Source: Bin87 sp034428455 | GTDB taxonomy: Bacteria; Chloroflexota; Dehalococcoidia; Lucifugimonadales; UBA3495 | DNA length: 64,000 nucleotides | Direction: 5' to 3' | NCBI GenBank assembly: GCA_034428455.1 | Contig: DAOUHZ010000088.1 | Coordinates: 36,706 to 100,705 of the forward strand | Shown: positions 9,225 through 17,670 of the stretch, piece after piece | How the letters are laid out: each line of letters opens with the position of its first letter | Position numbering within the stretch: the stretch's first letter is position 1 | The notes under the pieces: model-generated | Told to the model about the DNA's origin: nothing | What the model saw: the letters and a program-made list of their open reading frames with translations, nothing else | The model's database searches: none | Translations under genes and position numbers: made by a program

Positions 9225-10141
9225 TAGTGGCCCCCACGCGGCAGGGACGGATCATAAATGGGCTTTCCCATCGGACGGGTTCGCAAAGCGCCGCGATGCC
9301 ATGCCTGGATACGCTGCGCCGCTATCTCGACGTAGTCCGGAACGATGTCACAGCCGTAGGCCAACCGCTGATGCATCAGCGCGGCGACGACCGAAGACCC
9401 AACGCCCATATAGGGATCGAATACCGCGTCACCCGGGTCGGTCATCGACAAGACCAGTCGTTCGACCAACTCCACGGGGAACTGGCAAGGATGGATGGTC
9501 TTCTCAGGATGATTGCTCTTGACATTGGGAAACTCCCAGACGTCACTGGGATTCTTGCCGTTGACATTTCCCGACAGTTTCCCGATGTTCGGACCCTTGT
9601 AGTGTCGCTTTCCGGGATATTTCGCAGGCACGCGGATCGGATCCAGATTCCAAGTGTAGTCGTCGCTTTTCGTCCACCAGTTTATCGTCTCATAACGACC
9701 GGACAATCGTTTGGATGCGTGCAGGCCATGGCCGAAGTGCCAGATGATGCGGTTCCTGAGCTTCAGGCCGTGGTCTCTGAAGAGTGGATACAAAACGGTA
9801 TCCAGCGGCACTATCTCGCTGCTATCGACGAAGTTGCCAACTTGCCAGCAAATCGATCCTTGGGGATGCAGGAGGCGGACGCATTGGTCTATTACGCGTT
9901 GCTGCGTTTCCAGGTAGTCGTCCAGTGTGGTCCGGGTTTCGTAGTCCTTGCCAAGGTTGTATGGCGGTGAAGTGATGATGAGCTTCATTTGCAACCCAGC
10001 GTCTTCAAGCTGCGTCATGAAGTCCAGGTTGTTCGCGCAGGCTATGGCCGGCTCTCCCTCTTTTGCCGGTATCGTTAGGCAGGTGAGAACGGCCGGATCA
10101 GGCAGGCTTGCTCCAGGTTCGTGATGCAATTGGAGTTGCAT
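9224..10141 (-). CDS. DNA (N4/N6) methyltransferase of type II R-M system
   Basis: A 305-residue modification enzyme. Catalytic motif IV is SPPYNLGKDYE near residue 58, and the SAM-binding motif I comes late (FDPYMGVGSSVVAA, about 255), which is the beta-class order. SPPY is common in N4-cytosine and some N6-adenine methylases. The target-recognition part lies between (WNLDPIRVPAKYPGKRHYKGP). It is the upstream gene of a coupled R-M pair. The first ATG in frame at 10141 was kept; no strong ribosome-binding site is visible there, so the exact start is uncertain. Confidence 0.88.
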   Translation of the reverse strand: MQLQLHHEPGASLPDPAVLTCLTIPAKEGEPAIACANNLDFMTQLEDAGLQMKLIITSPPYNLGKDYETRTTLDDYLETQQRVIDQCVRLLHPQGSICWQVGNFVDSSEIVPLDTVLYPLFRDHGLKLRNRIIWHFGHGLHASKRLSGRYETINWWTKSDDYTWNLDPIRVPAKYPGKRHYKGPNIGKLSGNVNGKNPSDVWEFPNVKSNHPEKTIHPCQFPVELVERLVLSMTDPGDAVFDPYMGVGSSVVAALMHQRLAYGCDIVPDYVEIAAQRIQAWHRGALRTRPMGKPIYDPSLPRGGH

Positions 10142-10439
10142 AGGTCCACCGTGCGAATTCGTGCCTGTTTCCTGCGCCCCCGGCGCCGCTTGGGGCGCGG
10201 ATGCTCAAACAGTCGGCGCGGGCCTACTCCGATCCTATCAGCGAGCAGGCGATACGGCAACGGACGCTTGTCATGGCAACCCATGTTACACCAACGAGAT
10301 TGTTAGGCTTCGCCCGTGGTAACACGCCCACGGCGAACGGACCGTATGAGCGACGGGGAAAGGCCGGCTAAACCTGCGTGCTATACTCCGCGCAACTGCG
10401 AAACGCCGCCCGGCGTTGGATGCTCACGGAGGCAAGCTG
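10142..10439. other. Intergenic region between R-M operon and LLM monooxygenase
   Basis: Divergent intergenic space of about 300 bases. It must hold the promoters of the leftward methylase and the rightward monooxygenase. An Arg-rich open frame of 69 codons on the minus strand overlaps the methylase start and was not accepted as a gene. GGAGG at 10428-10432 is the ribosome-binding site of the next gene. No controller-protein gene or obvious C-box was recognised. Confidence 0.4.
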
Positions 10440-11567
10440 ATGGACGTTTTCTACTTCACCGAGATGCCCTACGCCGAGTTCCCGGAGTCGGAGGCCGAGA
10501 AGTTCCCGTCCATGCGGCTCACCTTCCCCAACACCTACTTCGACCCCCAGACCGCCAGCGACCTGATGAACCGCTACCTGGACGAATACCAGCACGCCGA
10601 GGAGATGGGCTTCGACGGGCTGATGATCAACGAGCACCACAACACGCCGTCGTGCATGGACGTCGAGGTGAACATCACCGGCGGCATCCTGGCGCGGATC
10701 ACCAAGCGCGCCAAGATCCTGATGCTGGGCAACATGCTGCCCACCTCGGACAACCCCGTCCGGCTGGCCGAGGAGATCGCCCTGCTGGACGTGATATCCG
10801 GCGGACGCATCATCTCCGGCTTCGTGCGCGGCATCGGCATCGAGTCCTGGGCCAACAACACCAACCCCATCCACAACCGCGAGCGGTTCGAGGAGTGCCA
10901 CGACCTGGTGGTGAAAACCTGGACCACGCCCGGCCCCTTCCGCTGGGAGGGCAACCACTATCACTACCGCGCGGTGAACCCGTGGATGCTGCCCATCCAG
11001 AAGCCGCACCCGCCGGTGTGGGTCCCCGGCACCGGCAGCCCCGAGACCGTCCAGTGGACGGCGCGGCACCGCTACACCTACGCCGCCTTCCTGACTCCGC
11101 TGGACGTGGCGAAGAACCTGTTCGCCCGCTACCGCGAGTATGCCGCGGCCGACGGCTGGGAGCCCGGCCCCGAGAAGTTCGCCTTCATGATCTGCGCCCA
11201 CGTCAACGACACCGACGAGAAGGCGCAGGAGTCAGGCAAGGCGTTCCTCTGGCGCATGAACTATCCCCTGCGTGGCCCCCGCGAGTACTGGTCGCCTCCC
11301 GGCTACACCTCCCGGGCCGGCGCCGCGGCGGTGGCGGCCCGCCGTCCTACGCCCCTGCACGAGATGTCATACCAGGAGTTGCAGGACCGCTACCACCTGG
11401 TGGTGGGCAGCCCCGACACCGTCATCAAGAAACTGCGCCACATCCGCGACGAGCTGGGCATCGGCTCCATCCTTCTGGAGGCGCAGGGCGGGCAGCTATC
11501 CCACGCCGACACCATGCGCTCGATAGAGCTGTTCGGGAAGGAAGTGATACCGGCGCTGAAGGATTGA
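10440..11567 (+). CDS. LLM-class flavin-dependent monooxygenase/oxidoreductase
   Basis: A 375-residue bacterial luciferase-like TIM-barrel protein that would use reduced FMN or F420 to oxidise a small organic substrate. Family signatures include EHHNTPSCMDVEVN, then LARITKRAKILMLGN, LAEEIALLDVISGGRIISGFVRG, and near the C-terminus HLVVGSPDTVIKKLRHIRDELGI. ATG at 10440 is chosen because GGAGG lies 7 bases upstream; an in-frame ATG at 10416 has no such site. Expansion of this family is a known trait of SAR202 Chloroflexota. The substrate is unknown and no reductase partner is adjacent. Confidence 0.9.
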   Translation: MDVFYFTEMPYAEFPESEAEKFPSMRLTFPNTYFDPQTASDLMNRYLDEYQHAEEMGFDGLMINEHHNTPSCMDVEVNITGGILARITKRAKILMLGNMLPTSDNPVRLAEEIALLDVISGGRIISGFVRGIGIESWANNTNPIHNRERFEECHDLVVKTWTTPGPFRWEGNHYHYRAVNPWMLPIQKPHPPVWVPGTGSPETVQWTARHRYTYAAFLTPLDVAKNLFARYREYAAADGWEPGPEKFAFMICAHVNDTDEKAQESGKAFLWRMNYPLRGPREYWSPPGYTSRAGAAAVAARRPTPLHEMSYQELQDRYHLVVGSPDTVIKKLRHIRDELGIGSILLEAQGGQLSHADTMRSIELFGKEVIPALKD

Positions 11568-11620
11568 GGCCGGGCAGATCGCCACTTGCCAGCTTAAGAG
11601 TCGGCGACTATCATAGCCGC

Positions 11621-12154
11621 ATGGCAGAACGCGAAGTCCGCTATAAGATGGGCGCGGCCCAGTCCGTGTCCGCCGAAACCTTTGGGCGTCCCGGTCAGCG
11701 CACCTTCCGGTTGGTGGCGGAGGCCGGAAGAGCCCAGTCGTTCATCTGGCTCGAAAAAGAGCAGCTTTTGCAACTGGCGCTGTATCTCCAGCAGGCCGTG
11801 AAGCAGTTGGGCGAGGCCGTGGGCGATAAGGAAAGCGCTCCCGGCGAGAGCCCCTGGATGGGCGACCCCCTGGAGCAGGACTTTCGCGCCCGTCAGATGC
11901 AGTTGGAGTACGACAGGGAAGCGAACTGCTTCGTCATCCAGGCTTACGAGGGCGACGAGGATGACCCCGACGCCGGTGCCCAGACGTCCGTCAGCTTCTG
12001 GATGACCATGGCCCAATCCTCAGATCTGGCCGACCAGGCGCTGCGGATCTGCGCTGCCGGTCGACCACCGTGCTTCCTGTGCGGCGCGCCCATTGATCCC
12101 GACGGCCACCGCTGCGCCCGCGCCAACGGCCACGCCGTATTCGAAACCGGCTAG
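11621..12154 (+). CDS. DUF3090 family protein with C-terminal zinc-finger-like tail
   Basis: A 177-residue protein beginning MAEREVRYKMGAAQSVSAETFG, typical of DUF3090. The family is found in Actinobacteria and Chloroflexota beside the SCO1664-type kinase-like gene, exactly as here (next gene 24 bases away). The C-terminus has CFLCGAPIDPDGHRC, a likely metal site. ATG at 11621 gives the family's usual start; the longer upstream frame only shadows the monooxygenase gene. The biochemical role is unknown. In Actinobacteria the same neighbourhood also contains a phosphomutase-type gene, not seen here. Confidence 0.85.
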   Translation: MAEREVRYKMGAAQSVSAETFGRPGQRTFRLVAEAGRAQSFIWLEKEQLLQLALYLQQAVKQLGEAVGDKESAPGESPWMGDPLEQDFRARQMQLEYDREANCFVIQAYEGDEDDPDAGAQTSVSFWMTMAQSSDLADQALRICAAGRPPCFLCGAPIDPDGHRCARANGHAVFETG

Positions 12155-12178
12155 CCGGCCGCGAGGCCGCCTTTTCCC

Positions 12179-12910
12179 GTGGTCACCGACGGGCCATCCG
12201 ACCTTGACTTGCTGCGGCGCGGGGAAATCCTGAGCTGCGACCTGACTCGCCAGGGTTCCAACTACACCTACCTGGCCGAGATCAGCCTGGAAGATCGCTA
12301 CGCTCTGGCGATTTACAAGCCAAGGCAGGGCGAATGGCCCCTGTGGGACTTCCCCTCGGGCACCCTGTACAAGCGCGAATATGCGGCCTATCTGCTCAGC
12401 CACATCCTCGGTTGGGACTTCATCCCGCTCACCATCATCCGCGAAGGACCGGGCGGAATCGGCTCCGTCCAGCTGTACGTGGACCACAACCCCCGGGAAA
12501 ACTACTACACCATCACGCGCGAGGAACTGAGCGACTGCGACGCGGATCAGCTGCGCACCATCTGCTGCTTCGACCTGGTTGCCAACAACACCGACCGCAA
12601 GCCGGAGCACGTCATCCGCGCCCCCGACGGCAAGCTGTGGGGCATCGACCACGGGCTGACCTTCCACGCGGACACCAAGATCCGCACCGCCATCTGGGAT
12701 TTCGCCGACGAACCCATACCCGATCAGCTGCTGGAACCCCTCCGTAGCTTGTGCGGACAATTGCTCGCCCCGAAAGGCGACGTCGCCGAACTGCTGTCCA
12801 TGATGGACGCCGCCGAGGCCCGCGCCCTGATGCAGCGGCTGCAGTGGGTGCTGCAGGAAGGGACCTATCCCGGCCTTCCGGGGTATCGCCGGCGCCGGCG
12901 ACGGGGTTGA
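12179..12910 (+). CDS. SCO1664 family (PI3/4-kinase-like) protein
   Basis: A 243-residue protein, apparently with a GTG start. The kinase-like features are YALAIYKPRQGE (ATP-binding Lys), FDLVANNTDRKPEHVI (catalytic D..N loop) and LWGIDHGLTFH (metal-binding Asp), the order found in PI3/4K-like and HipA-like kinases. It follows the DUF3090 gene by 24 bases, the conserved pair in Actinobacteria and Chloroflexota. It ends in an Arg-rich tail (RRRRRRG). Substrate and pathway are unknown; phosphotransfer is inferred from the intact motifs. Confidence 0.85.
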   Translation: MVTDGPSDLDLLRRGEILSCDLTRQGSNYTYLAEISLEDRYALAIYKPRQGEWPLWDFPSGTLYKREYAAYLLSHILGWDFIPLTIIREGPGGIGSVQLYVDHNPRENYYTITREELSDCDADQLRTICCFDLVANNTDRKPEHVIRAPDGKLWGIDHGLTFHADTKIRTAIWDFADEPIPDQLLEPLRSLCGQLLAPKGDVAELLSMMDAAEARALMQRLQWVLQEGTYPGLPGYRRRRRRG

Positions 12911-12926
12911 TGACCGGTCTGGAATA

Positions 12927-12954
12927 TTGACAAGCGCTCCAGGAACCCTACGAT
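12927..12954 (+). promoter_or_regulatory. Putative promoter of small membrane protein gene
   Basis: TTGACA (12927-12932) and TACGAT (12949-12954) are separated by 16 bases. The predicted start point falls at about 12961, on or just before the first possible start codon (GTG 12961), leaving almost no leader. Confidence 0.45.
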
Positions 12955-12972
12955 TGAGTCGTGGGGATTCCT

Positions 12973-13242
12973 ATGCTAGATCGCATTGCGAAAATAGCGA
13001 CCATTGCGGCTTCGACGCTCGTCATAGTAGTGGCGATAATCGGCGGGATAATGTTCGTAGCTCGGCTGGACGCTGACATAGCCCGGTTAGACGCCGAGGT
13101 TGCTGGATTGCGCCGGGATATGGACGAAGTGAAAGCCAACCAGCGGCAAATTCTGCATAGCCTGCAAAGGCTGGAAGTTGCCCTTGTCAATCACACTCAT
13201 GACGGTCAGGGGCAAGCGCGGTTCCCGGCGCTTCCGCCATAG
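12973..13242 (+). CDS. Small membrane protein with coiled coil
   Basis: An 89-residue protein (93 if the in-frame GTG at 12961 is used). A single N-terminal membrane helix (IATIAASTLVIVVAIIGGIMFV) is followed by a heptad coiled coil (LDADIARLDAEVAGLRRDMDEVKANQRQILHSLQRLE) and a short tail NHTHDGQGQARF. The layout resembles small Chloroflexota membrane proteins of unknown role. It stands alone between the SCO1664-type gene and the convergent HAD gene. Possibly an oligomerising membrane anchor; no function can be assigned. Confidence 0.6.
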   Translation: MLDRIAKIATIAASTLVIVVAIIGGIMFVARLDADIARLDAEVAGLRRDMDEVKANQRQILHSLQRLEVALVNHTHDGQGQARFPALPP

Positions 13243-13305
13243 AACCACCAATAGAACCCGCGCTATAGCCTGCTTGCCCAACGACGAAGCAGCCGCCCTG
13301 TTGCA

Positions 13306-13968
13306 CTATCTACCCTCCGCCAGCAGCCCGTAGTCGAAGTACTCCAGGTTCTCGATGATCACGTCTGCCGCCGAGAGGTCCAGATGGCGTGTGGAATCGG
13401 TCAGCGTGCAGACGGTATAGGCTCCCGACGCGCTGGCCGCCGCCAGGCCGATGGGAGAGTCTTCGATGGCCACGCACTCCGTGGCTTCCAATCCGAGCAG
13501 CCGCGCCGCCTTGATGTAGATGTCGGGAGCCGGCTTGCCGTTTTCGATGTCGTCTCCGCCCAGGGCCACCGGAAATGCCTCGGCCAGCCCGATCACCGAA
13601 AGCTTCAGGTTTACCCACTCCCGCAGCGATGACGACGCCACTGCAATGGGTAATCCGCGCCGCTGCGCTTCGGCGATCAGCGCCCGCACGCCCGGCCGCG
13701 CCACCAGGTCGGAGCGGAGCACGTCCTTCACGACCTCGTTGTAGCCGGCCAGCAACTCCGTCGGCGTCTGCGGGATGCCGCGCAGCTCTTTGACCCGCAC
13801 CCAAGTCTCCTCCACCGTCGTGCCCAGCAGGTGGCGGTTGTTCTCCTCTTCCGTGATGGGCGCCGCGCCGCAGCGTTCCACCATCACGTTCACCGCCTTG
13901 TGGAACAGCGGCTCGCTGTCCACCAGCACCCCGTCCATGTCGAACAAAATCCCCTTGTAACCAGGCAT
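13306..13968 (-). CDS. HAD-superfamily phosphatase (beta-phosphoglucomutase-like)
   Basis: A 220-residue HAD enzyme. Motif I is FDMDGVLVDSEP with nucleophile and acid/base Asp, motif II VASSS, motif III Lys in ENGKPAPDIYIKAA, and motif IV is AIEDSPIGLAAA. A helical C1 cap lies between motifs I and II, as in phosphoglycolate phosphatase and beta-phosphoglucomutase relatives. It hydrolyses or transfers a phosphate from a small metabolite; which one cannot be told. AGGAGG is upstream of the ATG. Confidence 0.88.
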   Translation of the reverse strand: MPGYKGILFDMDGVLVDSEPLFHKAVNVMVERCGAAPITEEENNRHLLGTTVEETWVRVKELRGIPQTPTELLAGYNEVVKDVLRSDLVARPGVRALIAEAQRRGLPIAVASSSLREWVNLKLSVIGLAEAFPVALGGDDIENGKPAPDIYIKAARLLGLEATECVAIEDSPIGLAAASASGAYTVCTLTDSTRHLDLSAADVIIENLEYFDYGLLAEGR

Positions 13969-14080
13969 CTCCGGTTGGTCCTCCTTGCTATGTCGTGTCT
14001 CTCGCGGGACGTTGCAACCTCATGCTTGGCATGAGGCCCGAAATGCTGTAGGCCGCACTGGCGTCAGCGCTCTGCGGACG

Positions 14081-14248
14081 CTAGTGTCCGTTATTTTGGA
14101 CATCAGGGTCGCGCTCCTTGGCGCGACGTTGCTCCAGGACTTGCTCAAAGAGCGCATTGTCGTTGCTCACGAGGCGGACGGCTTCGGCCCTCTTTTCAGC
14201 CTTTCTATCGTCCAGGAGTTTTATGATTGTTGCTATCCCATAAAACAC
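14081..14248 (-). CDS. Possible 55-residue small helical protein
   Basis: A short open frame starting at GTG 14248 with GGAGG about 9 bases upstream. It encodes a charged, helix-prone peptide (IIKLLDDRKAEKRAEAVRLVSND...FEQVLEQRRAKERD) ending in QNNGH. Alpha-helical periodicity and the ribosome-binding site argue for a real gene. It lies between the leftward modC and HAD genes on the same strand. No family recognised; it could also be chance coding in a 330-base gap. Confidence 0.4.
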   Translation of the reverse strand: MFYGIATIIKLLDDRKAEKRAEAVRLVSNDNALFEQVLEQRRAKERDPDVQNNGH

Positions 14249-14305
14249 GGCCCTCGCTCCTCCCAGCCGGCATTATATCAAGGAGTCCCAACACGGGATT
14301 TGCTG

Positions 14306-15427
14306 CTAATCGCTCAGCAGGAAGCACGACGACGCCTTGAAAATTGCCCACACGGGCAGCCCGCTGGCAATTCCCATCGCCTCCAGCGACGTCCCGGTGA
14401 TGTGGCACCGCAATGGCACCCCGTCGCAGTCCAGCGTGACCTCGTAGCCTGGCGGCCGCAGCGTGACCTCCGATACCACGCCGGCCCAGGTGTTCCGCGC
14501 CGACGATTGGGGCAGCGGCCCCGCCGCCAGGATGATGTCGGACGCCCGGATCCCGACGGTCACCGGATCGCCCACCGCGCAGCCGTCGGCCAGCGGGGTC
14601 TCCAACAGGTGCTCTTCCGCCGCGCAGATCATGGTGCCGTCCTGGGGCAGCCGCGCCGTCACCCGCATCTTCAGCAGGTTCTCGACCCCCACCAGCCTCG
14701 CCACGCGGCCGCGCCCCGGCTGCTCCAGCGCCGTCAGGGGCGGACCCTGCGCCACGGTGACACCCGCGTCGATGATCTGCACCTCGTCGCCCAGCGCAAG
14801 GGCCTCTTCCCGGCTGTGGGTCACCAGGATCACCGGCACGCCGAACTGGCGCACCGTCGCCCGCAACTCCGAACCCAACTCCCGTCGCAGCTCCATGTCC
14901 AGCGCGGCGAAGGGTTCGTCCAGCAGCAGCAGGTCGGGCCGGGGAGCCAGCGCCCGGGCCAGCGCCGCCCGCTGCTGCTGCCCGCCCGACAGTTGCCAGA
15001 CCCGACGGTCCTCCAGCCCGTCTAGCCGCAGCCGTTCCACCAACTCAGCGACACGCTGCTGAGCCTGATCGCCGCTCCGGTCCCGCAGGCCGTAAGCGAT
15101 GTTCTGGCGCACGGTCAGATGGGGAAACAGGTGGTTCTGCTGCGTCACGTATCCCACCCCCCGGCGGTGCGGCTGCACCCAGACCGGCCGCCCTCCCGCT
15201 CCGTTCCCGTCCTCGTACACCGTGCGGCCGGCGATGACGATGTGTCCGTAGTCAGGCCGTACCAGCCCCGCGATGGTTCGAAGCGCCGTGGTTTTGCCCG
15301 CGCCCGACGGCCCGAAGAGCACCAGGATGCGCCCGGCATCCACCTCGAAGGCAAGCTCCAAGCGGAAGTCGCCCAGACCAACCGTAAAGCGGCCCGACGC
15401 GCCGTTGCTCCCGTGTAGTTCGCTCAT
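14306..15427 (-). CDS. modC: Molybdate ABC transporter ATP-binding protein
   Basis: A 373-residue ATPase that powers molybdate (or tungstate) import. Walker A is GPSGAGKTT, Q-loop VTQQNHLFPH, signature LSGGQQQRAALARAL, Walker B LLLLDEPFAALD, and the H-loop ends in VTHSREEA. The C-terminal 110 residues contain a Mop/TOBE-like oxyanion-binding domain (GVVSEVTLRPPGYEVTLDCDGVPLRCHITG). The start overlaps the modB stop as ATGA, so the two are translationally coupled. Last gene of modABC. Confidence 0.92.
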   Translation of the reverse strand: MSELHGSNGASGRFTVGLGDFRLELAFEVDAGRILVLFGPSGAGKTTALRTIAGLVRPDYGHIVIAGRTVYEDGNGAGGRPVWVQPHRRGVGYVTQQNHLFPHLTVRQNIAYGLRDRSGDQAQQRVAELVERLRLDGLEDRRVWQLSGGQQQRAALARALAPRPDLLLLDEPFAALDMELRRELGSELRATVRQFGVPVILVTHSREEALALGDEVQIIDAGVTVAQGPPLTALEQPGRGRVARLVGVENLLKMRVTARLPQDGTMICAAEEHLLETPLADGCAVGDPVTVGIRASDIILAAGPLPQSSARNTWAGVVSEVTLRPPGYEVTLDCDGVPLRCHITGTSLEAMGIASGLPVWAIFKASSCFLLSD

Positions 15428-16272
15428 GCCGTCGATCCGGTACGCCGCAACAGCACGCTCAACGCCGCGAGCGCCAGCGCGGACATCACCAGCAGCAGCA
15501 CCGCCAACGCCAGCGCCGATCCCAGGCTAGACTCCATAGCCGTCATGATCGCCAGCGGCATGGTCTGCGTGCGCCCGGTCAGGTTTCCGGCGAACATGAT
15601 CGTCGCCCCGAACTCCGATACCGCCCGGGCCCAGGCCAGCGTCAGCCCAGTCAGCAGCGATGGCCACGCCACGGGAATCGTCAGCCGCCAGAACGTCGCC
15701 CACGGCGAAACGCCCAGCGTCTGCGACACCTCCTCGTAGGTGGGGTCCACGCCGGCGAACCCGATGCGCGCGGCCCGGATGTAGAACGGCGCCGCGACGA
15801 ACACCTGCGCGAAGATCACCGCCGCCGTGGTGAACGGCAGGGTCACCCCCACGGACCCCAACAACGGCCCCAGCAAACCGTTACGCCCGAAGGCCATCAG
15901 CATCGCTACGCCGGCCACCACCGGCGGCAGCACGATGGGCAGTTCCACGAAGGTGTCGATCACTCGCAGCAGGGTTGATCGCCGGCGTGCCAGCAGCAGG
16001 GCGAAGGGCGTTCCCACCACCACGACGACGACCATGCTGACCACGCTGGTGATCACAGTCAGGCGCAATGCCTGGAGCACCAGCTCGCCGGTCAGTCCGG
16101 CCAGGAACCCTTCCTGCTGCCCCGCCCGCGCCAGCAGCGCCACGATGGGCAGGCCGATGAACAGCACGTAGACGACGGTGGCCGCCACCCCCGCGGGAGC
16201 CAGCGCCCCCAGGGACGCCTGGTGTCGTCCGCCGTCAGTCCGACCGTTGCCCAGCAGGAACTTCGGGAACAT
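15424..16272 (-). CDS. modB: Molybdate ABC transporter permease
   Basis: A 282-residue inner-membrane permease with about six hydrophobic segments (AATVVYVLFIGLPIVALL, VITSVVSMVVVVVVGTPFALLL, LPIVLPPVVAGVAMLMAF and others). The EAA-like coupling loop EEVSQTLGVSPWATFWRLTIPVAWP is followed by GLTLAWARAVSEFGATIMFAGN, a ModB/CysT hallmark. It is 3 bases from modA and overlaps modC. Partner of modA and modC in molybdate uptake. Confidence 0.92.
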   Translation of the reverse strand: MFPKFLLGNGRTDGGRHQASLGALAPAGVAATVVYVLFIGLPIVALLARAGQQEGFLAGLTGELVLQALRLTVITSVVSMVVVVVVGTPFALLLARRRSTLLRVIDTFVELPIVLPPVVAGVAMLMAFGRNGLLGPLLGSVGVTLPFTTAAVIFAQVFVAAPFYIRAARIGFAGVDPTYEEVSQTLGVSPWATFWRLTIPVAWPSLLTGLTLAWARAVSEFGATIMFAGNLTGRTQTMPLAIMTAMESSLGSALALAVLLLVMSALALAALSVLLRRTGSTA

Positions 16273-16275
16273 CGA

Positions 16276-17148
16276 TCACTGCGGCGGCGAGGGGCCAGCG
16301 CTCCCGGAGGGCACCGCATCGTGGCAGGGGCAGGCCACGTTGGCCGGCGGCGCAAAGCCGTATTCCCGCAGGATGGCCTGCCCGTCGTCGCCCTGCACGA
16401 AGGCGATGAAGTCCAGGGCCACCTGCGGGTTGACGGCCTCCCCCAGTGACGCGATGGGATACTCCGCCGCCGGGTTGAATTGCAGCGGGATTTCGATCAC
16501 TCGCAACGAAGTGTCCCGTTGCGCGGTCTTGGCGTCCGTTTCGTACACTATGCCGGCGTCCACCTCTCCCAGGGCAACCTTCTGCGCCACGGCGCGCACG
16601 TTGGTCTCATGGGTCACCACGTTGGCCAGCACGCTGTCCGCGTAGGTATCGGGAAAATCCTTGGACTCGGCCATCAAGTCGAGCGTCGCGCGGGCGTAGG
16701 CGCCGGCCGGAACTTCCGCCGATGCGATGGCGATGCTCACGCCCGGGCGCGCCAGGTCGTCCAGGCTCTGCACGACGTCTGCGCCCACCGGCGCGACCAC
16801 GGCCAACCGGTTGGTGGCGAAGTATTCCGGCGTGTTCTCCAGCAGGTTGGCCTGCCTGACCGCCGCCATCTGCTCCCAGTCGGCCGATGCGAAAACATCC
16901 GCGCGCGCCCCGTGTTCCAACTGAGTGCGCAACGCCTGGCTCCCCGCGAAGTTGAACGTCACCTCGATACCAGGGTTGTCGGCCTCAAAAGTGTCGGCAA
17001 CGGCGTGGAACGGTTCCGCCAACGAAGCCGCAGCGAACACGGTCAGCGTGTCCGCCGGCGTTGCGTCCTGCGAAGCGGCGGCGCACCCGCCGGTCGTAAT
17101 CGCCAGGGCCAACACCGCCGTTGCCAGAACCAGCTTGCGGAGATTCAT
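16276..17148 (-). CDS. modA: Molybdate-binding lipoprotein
   Basis: A 290-residue solute-binding protein. The start is set at MNLRKLVLATAVLALAITTGGC, a signal peptide with lipobox (TTGGC), rather than a longer upstream frame. The mature domain opens with LTVFAAASLAEPF and continues GSQALRTQLEHGARADVFASAD, the oxyanion-binding face of ModA. YETDAKT and FIAFVQGDDGQAILREYGF are also typical. A perfect extended -10 box lies about 38 bases upstream. Binds molybdate or tungstate outside the membrane and delivers it to ModB. Confidence 0.92.
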   Translation of the reverse strand: MNLRKLVLATAVLALAITTGGCAAASQDATPADTLTVFAAASLAEPFHAVADTFEADNPGIEVTFNFAGSQALRTQLEHGARADVFASADWEQMAAVRQANLLENTPEYFATNRLAVVAPVGADVVQSLDDLARPGVSIAIASAEVPAGAYARATLDLMAESKDFPDTYADSVLANVVTHETNVRAVAQKVALGEVDAGIVYETDAKTAQRDTSLRVIEIPLQFNPAAEYPIASLGEAVNPQVALDFIAFVQGDDGQAILREYGFAPPANVACPCHDAVPSGSAGPSPPQ

Positions 17149-17185
17149 CGGACTGTAGATCCTTGTCGGCTGCTCATAGGCGTGA

Positions 17186-17191
17186 ATTATA
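17186..17191 (-). promoter_or_regulatory. Extended -10 promoter element of modABC
   Basis: On the minus strand the sequence reads TGCTATAAT, a perfect extended -10 about 38 bases upstream of the modA start. The -35 region is weak, as is usual for extended -10 promoters. No ModE-like palindrome was recognised. Confidence 0.5.
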
Positions 17192-17205
17192 GCAACGGCT
17201 CCGCC

Positions 17206-17234
17206 TTGACTTGCCACTTGCCCTGCCGTTAAAT
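17206..17234 (+). promoter_or_regulatory. Putative promoter of Lin0512-family gene
   Basis: TTGACT (17206-17211) and TTAAAT (17229-17234) with a 17-base spacer, about 78 bases upstream of the Lin0512 start. It is back to back with the modA promoter. Confidence 0.4.
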
Positions 17235-17311
17235 GGCCCCACGGCGGCATCCAAGCCTGCGGACTGCTGCCATCTCCTTGAAACAACAGTCGACCGTTAG
17301 GAGGTCACGAT

Positions 17312-17656
17312 ATGGCTCTCGTGCGTTGCGTTACCGAAATGGGTATGGGCGTGGATGTCCACGGCCTGGATTACACTCTCGCGGCCAAGCGGGCCGTGTT
17401 CGACGCCATCCACCATAGCAGCCTGGGATTTTCCCGCCTGGTGGGCGCAACCGCCGACGATATGACGGTCGATGTGACCATCGGCGCGCCCCACCCCGAG
17501 AAGGTCAACGCAGACGAGGTAGCCGACTCGCTGCCCCACGGCCGCGCCAACGTGAACGTAGTCGTAGGCGGCCTGGAACTGCTCAACGACGATGGCAGCG
17601 ACGGTACGCTGATTGCCAACGCCATCATCACGGTCAGCATCGAAGACGGCAAGTAG
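17312..17656 (+). CDS. Lin0512 family protein
   Basis: A 114-residue protein starting MALVRCVTEMGMGVDVHGLDYTLAAKRAV. This N-terminus, the internal AIHHSSLGF, and DMTVDVTIGAPHPEKVN match the Lin0512 family of short alpha/beta proteins, found in bacteria and archaea and without known biochemical role. AGGAGG lies 7 bases before the ATG. Divergent from modABC; no link with molybdate is established. Confidence 0.85.
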   Translation: MALVRCVTEMGMGVDVHGLDYTLAAKRAVFDAIHHSSLGFSRLVGATADDMTVDVTIGAPHPEKVNADEVADSLPHGRANVNVVVGGLELLNDDGSDGTLIANAIITVSIEDGK

Positions 17657-17670
17657 TCCGCGCTCTCGCT

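Noticed and set aside
10075..10284. 69-codon Arg-rich frame on the minus strand overlapping the methylase start, considered as an R-M controller protein
   Set aside because: No helix-turn-helix pattern, its C-terminal third is the methylase start read in another frame, and no ribosome-binding site precedes it.
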